DNA from: a virus
Length of the DNA stretch: 64,000 nt
Strand: one strand, 5' to 3'
Virus record (IMG/VR): IMGVR_UViG_3300027708_000029
Location: 62,001-126,000 of that record
How positions within the stretch are numbered: position 1 is the first letter of the stretch; every line of letters starts with the position of its first letter. The translations under genes and the position numbers were made by a program. Of this stretch, positions 50,132-57,177 are shown one piece after another. Below the pieces are notes generated by a model that saw only the letters and a program-made list of their open reading frames with translations, was not told where the DNA came from and did not search any database.

Positions 50132-50281
50132 TTATCTATCTAATAAATATTCTACATTCAAACTAGCAATTTGAATTTCAAGAGATTCTATCTTTTTCTT
50201 TTGCTCTTCTATTGTTTTTTCTAGATGATTGATATAAGTATCAATATCAAAGAAAGGATTAGTTCTATCAGTCTGATTCAT
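50132..50281 (-). CDS. Small coiled-coil protein (49 aa)
   Basis: A 49-codon frame (MNQTDRTNPFFDIDTYINHL) with a coiled-coil middle. Overlaps the upstream gene's end by 14 bases. No function known. Confidence 0.45.
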   Translation of the reverse strand: MNQTDRTNPFFDIDTYINHLEKTIEEQKKKIESLEIQIASLNVEYLLDR

Positions 50282-50480
50282 GTTCCCATATCTTTTCTAA
50301 ATGATTCAATAGTCTATCTGCCTTCTTGTCATTATAAAAACAATCAAGGTCTGTAGCAATAAACTCTTTATGTTTTTTAGGCCAAACTTCAGCCAAACAA
50401 TTCATAACAGTTTGACCATATCGTAGTTGATATTTCTTTAAGTCATTATCAATTTTATTTCTAAACTCAGAATAACTCAT
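50268..50480 (-). CDS. Small hypothetical protein
   Basis: A 70-residue helical protein (NDLKKYQLRYGQTVMNCLAE, then EVWPKK) with a Trp in its C-terminal helix. Start overlaps the upstream stop by 4 bases. No motif recognised. Confidence 0.45.
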   Translation of the reverse strand: MSYSEFRNKIDNDLKKYQLRYGQTVMNCLAEVWPKKHKEFIATDLDCFYNDKKADRLLNHLEKIWEHESD

Positions 50481-50692
50481 TGCTTTTTCTTTTTCAAAAA
50501 GGCTATAATATCTCCAGCAGTATTAGGAACAGTATTGCCACCAAGATAATATTGTCCAGTAATCTGAATCATTTCATCCAAAGTTTTTTGAGCATTATAC
50601 ATTCTTGCCCACTTTGGTTTATATTCCTGTTTCATATAATTCCAAACGCTATTATAGAAATCACAAATAGCTTGATTAACTGACTCGTTCAT
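50477..50692 (-). CDS. Small hypothetical protein
   Basis: A 71-residue helical protein (NQAICDFYNSVWNYMKQEYK). Part of the tandem small-gene chain; no family recognised. Confidence 0.45.
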   Translation of the reverse strand: MNESVNQAICDFYNSVWNYMKQEYKPKWARMYNAQKTLDEMIQITGQYYLGGNTVPNTAGDIIAFLKKKKQ

Positions 50693-50695
50693 AAT

Positions 50696-50812
50696 TTATT
50701 CCTGTACTTTAGTTCCCATATCATAAGGATATCCATCTTCTATTTCTTCACTATAAATATCTTCGTAGTGATTATCCCACCAAGGAATTTTACTATCTGG
50801 TAATTCAGTCAT
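50696..50812 (-). CDS. Small acidic protein (38 aa)
   Basis: A 38-codon frame (MTELPDSKIPWWDNHYEDIY) with a strongly acidic, aromatic composition. It fits exactly between two other small genes. Confidence 0.4.
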   Translation of the reverse strand: MTELPDSKIPWWDNHYEDIYSEEIEDGYPYDMGTKVQE

Positions 50813-50814
50813 AA

Positions 50815-50997
50815 TCAAAGTTCAACATATTTTAGTATAGTCAGAATTCTTCGTGCTAATGCCGCACCACCAACAATCCTACCATCATTATAATCTTCTC
50901 CATATCCAGAAGTAGACTCATGATCTTTTTGTTCTTTAATCTTTCGATTACATAACTTTATGATTTCAAGTATATTAGCTTTTTCTATTTCATTCAT
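50815..50997 (-). CDS. Small protein with YxDGRIVG motif
   Basis: A 60-residue helical protein. It shares the segment YGEDYNDGRIVGGAALARRI with the product of 53051-53212 (NDPYEDGRIVGRSTLAETI), so the two form a paralogue pair. It is the first gene after the 51.1 kb promoter and leader RNA. Confidence 0.55.
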   Translation of the reverse strand: MNEIEKANILEIIKLCNRKIKEQKDHESTSGYGEDYNDGRIVGGAALARRILTILKYVEL

Positions 50998-51064
50998 ATA
51001 AAAGTTTCTAGTAATAAAATATCGTTTTTAGTCTTACAAAAAACTATACCAAAAATCTACGGAA

Positions 51065-51109
51065 GTTGATTGTGGGAATACCCGCGATCCCTACCATTAA
51101 GGCATCAAC
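51065..51109 (-). ncRNA. Structured leader RNA after a consensus promoter
   Basis: Directly after the -10 box at 51116-51121 the minus strand reads GTTGATGCC...ATCAAC, an outer 6-bp stem (GTTGAT/ATCAAC) that encloses GCGGG-TATT-CCCAC. It lies at the expected transcript 5' end. A U-rich stretch follows, so it could act as an mRNA stabiliser, an attenuator or a small RNA. It is not a tRNA. Confidence 0.4.
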
Positions 51110-51115
51110 AAGTTT

Positions 51116-51144
51116 ATTATACCTCGTCAGAACTAAACTGTCAA
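51116..51144 (-). promoter_or_regulatory. Near-perfect sigma-70-type promoter
   Basis: TTGACA, 17 bases, TATAAT on the minus strand: the best consensus match in the window. It lies in the end of the metallophosphoesterase gene and drives the leader RNA and the gene starting at 50997. Confidence 0.8.
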
Positions 51145-51744
51145 TAGCTCAGTTTCTAACTCGTTTAAGCATTTAAAATCTGTACCACTTATATTTAAGT
51201 TCCAACTCTTATGATAATGACCAAATCGCCATATTTTAGGTTGATGAATATTAAATAGCTCTTGCAAAGCCCATCCTGTTAGGTTCTCATATTTTCTTTG
51301 ATTTCTATCTAGTATTCTCAAGCTAACTTCATCTGGACAATCATGAGTTAAAACAATGTCTGGTTTTACTTCTCTGTAAAGCTCTCTAGCTTTCATAAAT
51401 TGATCAATAGTAACCTGTTCATCTTCCCACCAGTCTATACCTATGGTTCTATTTGCACGATCAATGCTATAAGCACCTCTATAATAGAAAAATTTAACAC
51501 CATTCAAACATGAGTACCCACAATTACCAAGGTAATTAGGGCTATCATTAATGCTACTGTAATTGTCATGATTACCTCCAATAATTTTATGCTTAGTAGG
51601 GTCTACGTTCTTTAATGTTTCGTAATTAAAACCAAAATCACCCAACTGAATAGTATATGGATGACGATCTTTTTCTCTAATTATTTCATGATAATGTTTA
51701 TATTTACCATGAACATCACCAATGAGAGTAATACTATTATTCAT
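51133..51744 (-). CDS. Calcineurin-like metallophosphoesterase
   Basis: The 203-residue protein has ITLIGDVHGKYKHYHEI (GDVHG), IQLGDFGFN (GD), IIGGNHDNY (GNHD), VLTHDCPDEV and FGHYHKSW (GHxH). It is shorter than LpxH-type enzymes and resembles phosphatase- or nuclease-type members. No substrate can be stated. Coupled to the upstream zinc-finger gene by ATGA. Confidence 0.8.
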   Translation of the reverse strand: MNNSITLIGDVHGKYKHYHEIIREKDRHPYTIQLGDFGFNYETLKNVDPTKHKIIGGNHDNYSSINDSPNYLGNCGYSCLNGVKFFYYRGAYSIDRANRTIGIDWWEDEQVTIDQFMKARELYREVKPDIVLTHDCPDEVSLRILDRNQRKYENLTGWALQELFNIHQPKIWRFGHYHKSWNLNISGTDFKCLNELETELLTV

Positions 51745-52016
51745 ACTCCATCAAAAGGGTCATTATCATAAGGATAACTGAATGGCCCCAAGATGCTCTT
51801 TCTTTTTTGTTTTAGGAAATTTAGTGTCTCGTCAAAACAGCTTTCACATATATGAATCTCATATTTCGATCCATCATTAGTTGAGCCATATCCCCAATAT
51901 GATTCTAGTGTAGCAAAGTCTGGCCCAACTTCTTTATAGTTGGTTGTGCTTTTGCCACAAATATCGCATGAAACGTCGCTGAGAACTTTTCTGATTTCTT
52001 CTTTAAACTCTCTCAT
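51741..52016 (-). CDS. Small zinc-finger protein
   Basis: A 91-residue protein with SCDICGKST and ICESCFDETLN separated by an aromatic Gly-rich segment (ATLESYWGYGSTNDGSKYEI). This layout recurs in phage and bacterial unknown proteins. It is the first gene behind a promoter. Confidence 0.55.
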   Translation of the reverse strand: MREFKEEIRKVLSDVSCDICGKSTTNYKEVGPDFATLESYWGYGSTNDGSKYEIHICESCFDETLNFLKQKRKSILGPFSYPYDNDPFDGV

Positions 52017-52097
52017 TACTTTTAATGCCTATTCAGGTTTGGTGTATTATTATATGTCGGAATGAGTTGCAGACATTCTGATAAAACCATACGATAC

Positions 52098-52126
52098 ATC
52101 ATACCATAAGCCTGAGTGTCTGTCAA
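52098..52126 (-). promoter_or_regulatory. Sigma-70-type promoter
   Basis: TTGACA, 17 bases, TATGAT on the minus strand, followed by a ~75-base leader to the gene starting at 52016. It faces away from the plus-strand HNH gene. Confidence 0.7.
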
Positions 52127-52176
52127 CTGCAACTTGACAACATTTTGGCTTTTTGGTTTTGATAAGGTGATAAAAT

Positions 52177-52794
52177 ATGAATACATGCGTTTGTACTAAA
52201 TGTAAAATAGAAAAACAAGTTACTGATTTTTATAAAGACCAAAGAAGAAAAACTGGATTACAAGCTAATTGTAAAAAATGTTTCAATGAAAGAACTGTAA
52301 AATACAACAGAGAATTTAGGAAAAACAATCGTGAATTAGTTCGTGCCTGGGGTAGAAAAAATAGTAAAGACGATTATTATAGACGCAAAGATGCTATAGC
52401 GATATATAGTAAAGAATACTACGAAAAAAATAAAGATCAATTAAACAAGAAAAACGTAGAGTATACCAAAAAAAGACGTAAAACAGACCCATTATATAGA
52501 ACAAGATGTTTACTAGGTTCTAGAACTCTAAAGGCTTTAAAGGGTGTTGGTTTTCAAAAAAGCAATACTACAGAAGAGATGCTGGGATGTTCTTATGAGA
52601 ATTTCTTACAACATCTAGAGTCTTTATTTTCTGAAGGAATGAATTGGCAGAATCAAGGGAAATGGCATATCGACCATATAATTCCGCTATCATCTGCTAA
52701 AAATGAAGAAGAACTAATTAAGCTATGCCATTATACTAACACACAACCTTTGTGGGCTAAAAACAATCTTTCTAAGTCTAATAAAATTCTTTAA
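52177..52794 (+). CDS. HNH endonuclease, homing-type (copy 1)
   Basis: One of only two plus-strand genes found. The 205-residue protein has an N-terminal zinc finger (CTKCKIEKQVTDFYKDQRRK, then NCKKC), a basic middle and a C-terminal HNH unit (GKWHIDHIIPLSS and YTNTQPLWAKNNLSKSNK). The architecture matches free-standing phage HNH proteins. The plus-strand upstream region has TTGACA and a GGTGTATTATTATAT sequence. It is inserted between two minus-strand operons. Confidence 0.8.
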   Translation: MNTCVCTKCKIEKQVTDFYKDQRRKTGLQANCKKCFNERTVKYNREFRKNNRELVRAWGRKNSKDDYYRRKDAIAIYSKEYYEKNKDQLNKKNVEYTKKRRKTDPLYRTRCLLGSRTLKALKGVGFQKSNTTEEMLGCSYENFLQHLESLFSEGMNWQNQGKWHIDHIIPLSSAKNEEELIKLCHYTNTQPLWAKNNLSKSNKIL

Positions 52795-52800
52795 ATGTTC

Positions 52801-53058
52801 TCATTTCCAACGTCGTGAAGGATCACGCCTTTTGGGTGGACTAAAATGTGTAGTTGTTTTTGTAATAGTAATACAGGGTTGGAAAAACTTTGTAGTTTTC
52901 TTTGGGCTAAAACCAGCAGGAAGAATTATATCGCTACTTTTAAATAGATCGGGCATACCAATATATTCAGATAAGTAATTCATAGTTCTTCTATATCCAT
53001 CAATGATAACATCTTTGGAACAAGTTTTTTTCATCAAATCTTCAAAACTCTTAGCCAT
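52801..53058 (-). CDS. Small basic protein
   Basis: An 85-residue protein with a Pro-, Thr- and Lys/Arg-rich C-terminus (KTTTHFSPPKRRDPSRRWK). It lies 6 bases past the end of the plus-strand HNH gene (convergent). No function known. Confidence 0.45.
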   Translation of the reverse strand: MAKSFEDLMKKTCSKDVIIDGYRRTMNYLSEYIGMPDLFKSSDIILPAGFSPKKTTKFFQPCITITKTTTHFSPPKRRDPSRRWK

Positions 53059-53212
53059 TATTAATAATCTCCAGAATAGTTTCTGCTAGTGTTGAGCGGC
53101 CCACAATTCGTCCATCCTCATAAGGATCATTATAACTAGATTTTTGGCTCCAGTTTTGCATAATACCCAAACACAGTCTCCTGATTTCTTCCATCTTTTC
53201 TTCATTACTCAT
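53051..53212 (-). CDS. Small protein with DGRIVG motif
   Basis: The 53-residue product (start MSNEEKMEEIRRL) is the paralogue of the product of 50815-50997 (EDGRIVGRSTLAETILEI). A longer frame starts inside the previous gene. Overlaps that gene by 8 bases. Confidence 0.5.
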   Translation of the reverse strand: MSNEEKMEEIRRLCLGIMQNWSQKSSYNDPYEDGRIVGRSTLAETILEIINNG

Positions 53213-53516
53213 TTGTCGCCTCTGCTTGAACATAAAAGATTCGGTCAATATTACATCGACCAAGAGCAATTCTAACACCCAGTTTCTTATTATAATTCTC
53301 TTTCTTGCTGCAAATAGCGAGTCCATCATAATGATCGCCAGATGGGCTATCAATTATAATTTGGGTTGATCCACCTTTAGTATCTGGATCAATAGGCCCA
53401 TAACCATAACCCTCCGCAGTCTTGCTGCCTACTTGCCATTTATAATAGCCATTGTAAAGCCGATTGTGAAGAACCCTAACCTTATAACCACTATTACGAA
53501 GCTGTTGAACTGTCAT
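53205..53516 (-). CDS. Small beta-rich protein
   Basis: The 103-residue product starts at MTVQQLRNSGYKVRVLH with GGGAG ahead of it. It has a Gly/Tyr-rich stretch (KWQVGSKTAEGYGYGPIDPD) and a small alpha/beta fold. This family is widespread in phage genomes, with LRNxGxKVRVxHxR at the start, but its function is unknown. Confidence 0.55.
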   Translation of the reverse strand: MTVQQLRNSGYKVRVLHNRLYNGYYKWQVGSKTAEGYGYGPIDPDTKGGSTQIIIDSPSGDHYDGLAICSKKENYNKKLGVRIALGRCNIDRIFYVQAEATNE

Positions 53517-53527
53517 GTTTTCTCCCA

Positions 53528-53692
53528 TTAATGTATGCCACAAACTTCCACGGTACGAGTAATAATAATCTTGTTGTATTCTGACAAGAATTTGTCTAGA
53601 TTATCTTGTTTGATAGATAGTTCATAGTTGTTCTGACCAATGAAATACTTATCAATTAAATCTTGAACTTTTTGTTGAACTGTTGGACTCAT
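53528..53692 (-). CDS. Small hypothetical protein (54 aa)
   Basis: A 54-codon frame (MSPTVQQKVQDLIDKYFIGQ) that follows a promoter and ends in TAATG overlap with the next gene. Helical N-terminus, Ile-rich C-terminus. AGAAAC and GGAG lie upstream. Confidence 0.5.
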   Translation of the reverse strand: MSPTVQQKVQDLIDKYFIGQNNYELSIKQDNLDKFLSEYNKIIITRTVEVCGIH

Positions 53693-53717
53693 AAAAGTTT
53701 CTCCAGAGGATGCCCTA

Positions 53718-53745
53718 AGTATACTACATTATCGGCGTTTGTCAA
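53718..53745 (-). promoter_or_regulatory. Sigma-70-type promoter with GCCGAT spacer
   Basis: TTGACA, 16 bases with AACGCCGATAATG, TATACT on the minus strand, ahead of the gene starting at 53692. Confidence 0.8.
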
Positions 53746-53753
53746 CAGCCACT

Positions 53754-53939
53754 TTACAAATCATTCATGGTAGGACATTGTTTTTCTGATTGAACGCTCA
53801 ATCCATTACAAAAACATACCGACTTATCCTGTCTAATTCTTACTTCGCATTGTTCTGGCTTGTATTCAGATTGATAAGATAAAACAGTTACAACAAAAAT
53901 GATAAGAAACAGAGGAAACAGATTAATTAACTTTTCCAT
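53754..53939 (-). CDS. Small anchored protein, Cys-containing
   Basis: The 61-residue product (start MEKLINLFPLFLIIFVVTVL) has one N-terminal membrane helix and a mature part with four cysteines (CEVRIRQDKSVCFCN). Possible periplasmic role. A longer frame overlaps the previous gene. Confidence 0.5.
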   Translation of the reverse strand: MEKLINLFPLFLIIFVVTVLSYQSEYKPEQCEVRIRQDKSVCFCNGLSVQSEKQCPTMNDL

Positions 53940-53940
53940 T

Positions 53941-54150
53941 TTAGGAGTTATCCTTATAAAGACCCACACTTACTCCAGAATCAGCATTTTGATAATATTC
54001 CCCCTTACGATATTCTGGGAAATCAACTTCATTGACCACAAATTCTATTCTAAGATATTCGCTAGTATAAGCATCTCCTGCAAAATAATCATTAAAGACT
54101 TTAACTCTTTCTATCGTGCTATTTCTTGCTACAATAAAAACCCAATTCAT
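53941..54150 (-). CDS. Small hypothetical protein
   Basis: A 69-residue beta-rich protein (MNWVFIVARNSTIERVKVFN). No known motif. Overlaps the ASCH gene by 4 bases. Confidence 0.45.
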   Translation of the reverse strand: MNWVFIVARNSTIERVKVFNDYFAGDAYTSEYLRIEFVVNEVDFPEYRKGEYYQNADSGVSVGLYKDNS

Positions 54151-54536
54151 TTTTGTTTCTCCATGAGACAGTTCTTAGCGTAAATTATACCACGTTTGGC
54201 AGGAGGGTCAACTGGATTTTTAAATTTTTTCACTGATTGTACGATCCATCCAAACTTAGGCTTATCTTTCCAACCATACAAACTATCATTAATATCCACC
54301 TTATGTCTACTCTCATCAGATTCCCACTGTTCTTTAGAGGAATATTGAATACAACCACTAAAAGTAATTGTTCCAATAATTCTACTCTTAAACTTAGCCG
54401 ATTTCCCCGGAGTTTCAATTAGTGCCAACTCAACTCCCTCTAATCTTTGTGGGAGTGTATAGGAGCGGGTTTCGACACTTTTCTGACCATTAATTAAAAG
54501 GGTAGACCAAGGCGACCGTACATTTAAACCGATCAC
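54147..54536 (-). CDS. ASCH-domain protein (PUA-like)
   Basis: The 129-residue protein starts with GLNVRSPWSTLLINGQKSVE, the ASCH pattern (aromatic W, Gx[KQ]xxExR), followed by SYTLP and a beta-barrel core (FKSRIIGTITFSG), with FGWIVQSVKKFKNPV near the end. ASCH/PUA-like domains bind RNA or modified bases. It may read tRNA or modified DNA. The similarity is to the domain as known; a catalytic role is open. Confidence 0.65.
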   Translation of the reverse strand: MIGLNVRSPWSTLLINGQKSVETRSYTLPQRLEGVELALIETPGKSAKFKSRIIGTITFSGCIQYSSKEQWESDESRHKVDINDSLYGWKDKPKFGWIVQSVKKFKNPVDPPAKRGIIYAKNCLMEKQK

Positions 54537-54793
54537 GAATTATTCTCCCAAGGTTCAAAATTTACAGTAAACAGCTTACCGTCTTTATTACGATAAAATA
54601 ATTCAGGCTCATCCTCTTTGCCCCACCAAATAAGGGTATTAGTAATTTTGCCATTAATATTATCATTGCAAGAAGTATGCCAAACATCTGGCCCCTTATC
54701 TTTGTCAATAGAACGAGCCAATCTATAAAATGGAATATTACTGCCTACTTTCATATGTAAAGTTCCATCAAATCCAACTTCAGATGGTTTCAT
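54533..54793 (-). CDS. Hypothetical protein
   Basis: An 86-residue beta-rich protein (LARSIDKDKGPDVWHTSCND) with several Trp residues. No family recognised. Overlaps the ASCH gene start by 4 bases. Confidence 0.45.
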   Translation of the reverse strand: MKPSEVGFDGTLHMKVGSNIPFYRLARSIDKDKGPDVWHTSCNDNINGKITNTLIWWGKEDEPELFYRNKDGKLFTVNFEPWENNS

Positions 54794-54794
54794 G

Positions 54795-54974
54795 TTATTT
54801 CTTTTCTAGATTTTGTTTCAGTCCACAGGATAGTCCAGCAATAAATCCAGTCTCAAAATAATATTTCTCATTAGTATCACCTTCATGATCACCATCATCC
54901 CAAATTTCTTTAGCTAAAGCTTTAGCTTTCTCATACTGTTGTTTAATTTTATCCAAAGTTTCATGGCTATTCAT
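54795..54974 (-). CDS. Small hypothetical protein (59 aa)
   Basis: A 59-codon frame (MNSHETLDKIKQQYEKAKAL) with a helical N-terminus and a hydrophobic, Gly-containing C-terminal stretch (FETGFIAGLSCGL). It overlaps the upstream stop by 8 bases. Confidence 0.5.
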   Translation of the reverse strand: MNSHETLDKIKQQYEKAKALAKEIWDDGDHEGDTNEKYYFETGFIAGLSCGLKQNLEKK

Positions 54975-55173
54975 GAGTCACCACAATCTTTACCCCATCA
55001 AATTCATAACGATCACAAGCATCGTGAATTCCACATGGATATGGTTTATTGATAACAACAAAGTCAAAATTAAAATTCCCATCAAGCCTATATTGTCTTG
55101 TTAAATGATCAAAAATAATATCTTGAACATCTTTAACACTTAGAGTAATCTCTTTCTTATCTTGAATTTTCAT
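54967..55173 (-). CDS. Small protein, paralogue of 33933-34139
   Basis: A 68-residue protein beginning MKIQDKKEITLSVKDVQDII and ending with a strand YEFDGVKIVVTHE, the same layout as the product of 33933-34139. These are clearly paralogous small alpha/beta proteins. Confidence 0.55.
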   Translation of the reverse strand: MKIQDKKEITLSVKDVQDIIFDHLTRQYRLDGNFNFDFVVINKPYPCGIHDACDRYEFDGVKIVVTHE

Positions 55174-55358
55174 AATAGCTCATGTTCTTTAAGGGTTTGA
55201 TATAGATTTTTTACTTCTTTTTCGTCCAGACGTAGTTCGCTGGGATCAGTATTATTATATGAGAAAACCCTCACCAAGTAAGGTTTATTCTTCAAAAGTT
55301 CATTATAATGAACCTCAACAAGATCATATTCAAGATTCAGAGTTCTTAGCAGTGTCAT
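55170..55358 (-). CDS. Small protein of the LxxLADFI-type family
   Basis: A 62-residue protein with a beta strand pattern and a C-terminal helix (LRLDEKEVKNLYQTLKEHEL). It is probably a member of a family of tiny proteins in this window that end in a LADFI/LYQTL-type amphipathic helix (see 55688-55879, 57856-58116, 58116-58340). Confidence 0.45.
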   Translation of the reverse strand: MTLLRTLNLEYDLVEVHYNELLKNKPYLVRVFSYNNTDPSELRLDEKEVKNLYQTLKEHELL

Positions 55359-55599
55359 ATTTAGACTTATTCCACAAATTTAACCACATAGCTTCCATTA
55401 CATGAGCAGCAACATTATTGATACTATCTTTTGGATTAGATAGAGTTTTGATAAGTAAATGGAATAGATGCTTGTCTATTGGACTTAATTGAATTAACAA
55501 TGATCCATTCTTCATTCTATGAAAATGAAAATCCCTATATTCTGCATAAATGTACTGGATAACTTTAAAGTGGTAAGCCTTATATTCAGATTTAGTCAT
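55330..55599 (-). CDS. Hypothetical protein
   Basis: The 89-residue product starts at MTKSEYKAYHFKVIQYIYAE; a longer frame would begin in the mini-membrane gene upstream. Helical with His residues. No motif recognised. Confidence 0.45.
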   Translation of the reverse strand: MTKSEYKAYHFKVIQYIYAEYRDFHFHRMKNGSLLIQLSPIDKHLFHLLIKTLSNPKDSINNVAAHVMEAMWLNLWNKSKYDTAKNSES

Positions 55600-55688
55600 T
55601 AAAATAAATCCCCATATCCATTCCACCAATCATAAATTCGTATACAAGCCATATATCCTAGTATACCAAATAATACTAGTCCAGCCAT
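55599..55688 (-). CDS. Mini membrane protein (29 aa)
   Basis: A 29-codon frame (MAGLVLFGILGYMACIRIYD) with one membrane helix, joined to the upstream and downstream genes by TAATG overlaps at both ends. Its position and spacing argue for a real gene. Confidence 0.5.
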   Translation of the reverse strand: MAGLVLFGILGYMACIRIYDWWNGYGDLF

Positions 55689-55879
55689 TATTTCTTCTCC
55701 AAATTCTTATAGATAAAATCGGCCAAAAGCTTCATATTATCCATAGATGTTTGAAATGCTATGCTAGTATTTCTACGATCATTATAGATAGAAACATAAA
55801 CAGAGTTGTTATCTCCCATAAACATTTCCAAACTAATATCTTTATCAATAACATACAATGGACGAGTCTCAGTTGTCAT
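55688..55879 (-). CDS. Small protein of the LADFI family
   Basis: A 63-residue beta-rich protein with the C-terminal helix MKLLADFIYKNLEKK, similar to the ends of 58116-58340 (LKVLADFINEFL) and 57856-58116. The family's strand-rich front and conserved terminal helix suggest a common small domain. Confidence 0.55.
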   Translation of the reverse strand: MTTETRPLYVIDKDISLEMFMGDNNSVYVSIYNDRRNTSIAFQTSMDNMKLLADFIYKNLEKK

Positions 55880-56058
55880 TAGTTATTCTCCATAGTTGTC
55901 CAATAAGTATAAATCCAATTAGCTTCTTTATTGCTATCAAATGACCACAATATTCTAAATTGATGAGGACTAACTTCCCTCACAATATCTTTACCATCAA
56001 CACTCTCATTACCTTGAGGTTCTCCCAAAAGGTCTGTCCAAGTTTTTTGAATTACCAT
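55879..56058 (-). CDS. Small hypothetical protein (59 aa)
   Basis: A 59-codon frame (MVIQKTW, then PQGNESVDGKDIVREVSPHQ) that fits between two genes with TAATG overlaps at each end. No known motif. Confidence 0.5.
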   Translation of the reverse strand: MVIQKTWTDLLGEPQGNESVDGKDIVREVSPHQFRILWSFDSNKEANWIYTYWTTMENN

Positions 56059-56198
56059 TATTTATTCTCCAAAACTTCTTTCAAAAGATTAACGGCAGTC
56101 TCAAGCCACAAATCATAATCAGCCATATTAAAATCACTCACAGTATTATCATAATCCACAATAAAGTTTCTGATATTATTTTGTAGTTCATCGCTCAT
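56058..56198 (-). CDS. Small acidic protein (46 aa)
   Basis: A 46-codon frame (MSDELQNNIRNFIVDYDNTV) that starts in ATGA overlap with the upstream stop and ends in TAATG overlap with the next start. Helical and acidic. Confidence 0.5.
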   Translation of the reverse strand: MSDELQNNIRNFIVDYDNTVSDFNMADYDLWLETAVNLLKEVLENK

Positions 56199-56488
56199 GG
56201 GTTATCCTTTATTCTTTCAAGTAGATTACGGAGAGTGTATATAGCATCCAAGTCCAGTCTCTTAACTATTGACAGTTCAATTGCCTCAATTTCTTTATCT
56301 GTAAGTTTCAATCGTTCAATTTCTGTATTTAAAACTCTTAGCGATATTCCACTCATTGGGCAATACTTGTATATGTCAAAATTCCCAACAAGTCCTTTTT
56401 CTAAGATTTGTTTAACAAAGGATTTTACTTCTTCAACAGAAGGATTCCCGATTTCATTTTCAACTTCTATTGTTATTAGAGTTTTCAT
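56195..56488 (-). CDS. Hypothetical protein
   Basis: A 97-residue protein with beta strand and helix pattern (ITIEVENEIGNPSVEEVKSF) and a C-terminal region rich in Leu and Arg. No family recognised. Confidence 0.45.
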   Translation of the reverse strand: MKTLITIEVENEIGNPSVEEVKSFVKQILEKGLVGNFDIYKYCPMSGISLRVLNTEIERLKLTDKEIEAIELSIVKRLDLDAIYTLRNLLERIKDNP

Positions 56489-56498
56489 TATCCTTTAG

Positions 56499-56744
56499 TC
56501 ATTTCTTTTCCTCGTACATAAATTTCCATTCTGCCAAGTCTACGTCAACACCAGTGGCATCTTTAATTTTGTTTGCCATTTCTAGTGCGTTAGATGTTAT
56601 TCTCATTACTGCATCACGACCAGCTTGGGCGCATAATCCCATTTCCAACATACTAGCATCATTCATAATATGCTGGATGATGTCTTTCCACTGATGCTTG
56701 GTAAGGGATAGTGTTACAGTAACTACTTCATTGTTATCGTTCAT
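56499..56744 (-). CDS. Hypothetical helical protein
   Basis: An 81-residue helical protein (TKHQWKDIIQHIMNDASMLE). No motif recognised. It lies in the middle of the early-region gene chain. Confidence 0.45.
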   Translation of the reverse strand: MNDNNEVVTVTLSLTKHQWKDIIQHIMNDASMLEMGLCAQAGRDAVMRITSNALEMANKIKDATGVDVDLAEWKFMYEEKK

Positions 56745-56759
56745 TTTTCTTTGTTCTTT

Positions 56760-57017
56760 CTAAGAGATTACGGAGGATGGCAGCGTCTTTTTGACTTCCA
56801 GTTTTTGAGTCTGTTCCTTTGATAATACTTCTAGTTTTAGAGAAGTTAGTATCAAATGTTTGTTTGTTATATTGTTTTGGGCTTTCCAATCGGTTATTTT
56901 TTGATCTATTCTTGAATAAGCAGCACTAGGTATTTTTTCATCGGTACTAAAAACCAGTATATCATCTGGTTTCAGATTCATTACTGATATTTTTTCTATT
57001 TCTGGTAGATTAGTCAT
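56760..57017 (-). CDS. Small hypothetical protein
   Basis: An 85-residue protein (MTNLPEIEKISVMNLKPDDI) with a small alpha/beta look; KTLPSSVIS at the end. Leads the promoter at 57.1 kb. No motif. Confidence 0.45.
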   Translation of the reverse strand: MTNLPEIEKISVMNLKPDDILVFSTDEKIPSAAYSRIDQKITDWKAQNNITNKHLILTSLKLEVLSKEQTQKLEVKKTLPSSVIS

Positions 57018-57104
57018 TATTTATCTTCTCCAAGATTAACAAATACGGTGTATTTTAAGATGTTGAGGGTGTGGTCAGACACTTTTGACACTACAATACA
57101 AACC

Positions 57105-57133
57105 ATTATACTCGACGCCCAAGCTGTTGTCAA
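57105..57133 (-). promoter_or_regulatory. Sigma-70-type promoter
   Basis: TTGACA, 17 bases, TATAAT on the minus strand, followed by a leader of about 85 bases to the gene starting at 57017. It faces away from the plus-strand HNH gene. Confidence 0.8.
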
Positions 57134-57177
57134 CTGACCTTGACTCTGCTTGGGTTGTTGTTTTAATAGGCTAATTT

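Noticed and set aside
51045-51110. Apparent tRNA-like sequence
   Set aside because: The outer stem is only 6 bp and encloses 33 bases, with no T-loop or anticodon arm of standard form; it is better read as a leader RNA.
52134-52162. Plus-strand promoter for the HNH gene at 52177
   Set aside because: TTGACA is present but the -10 box (TTTTGA) is poor; retained only as a possibility in the gene entry.
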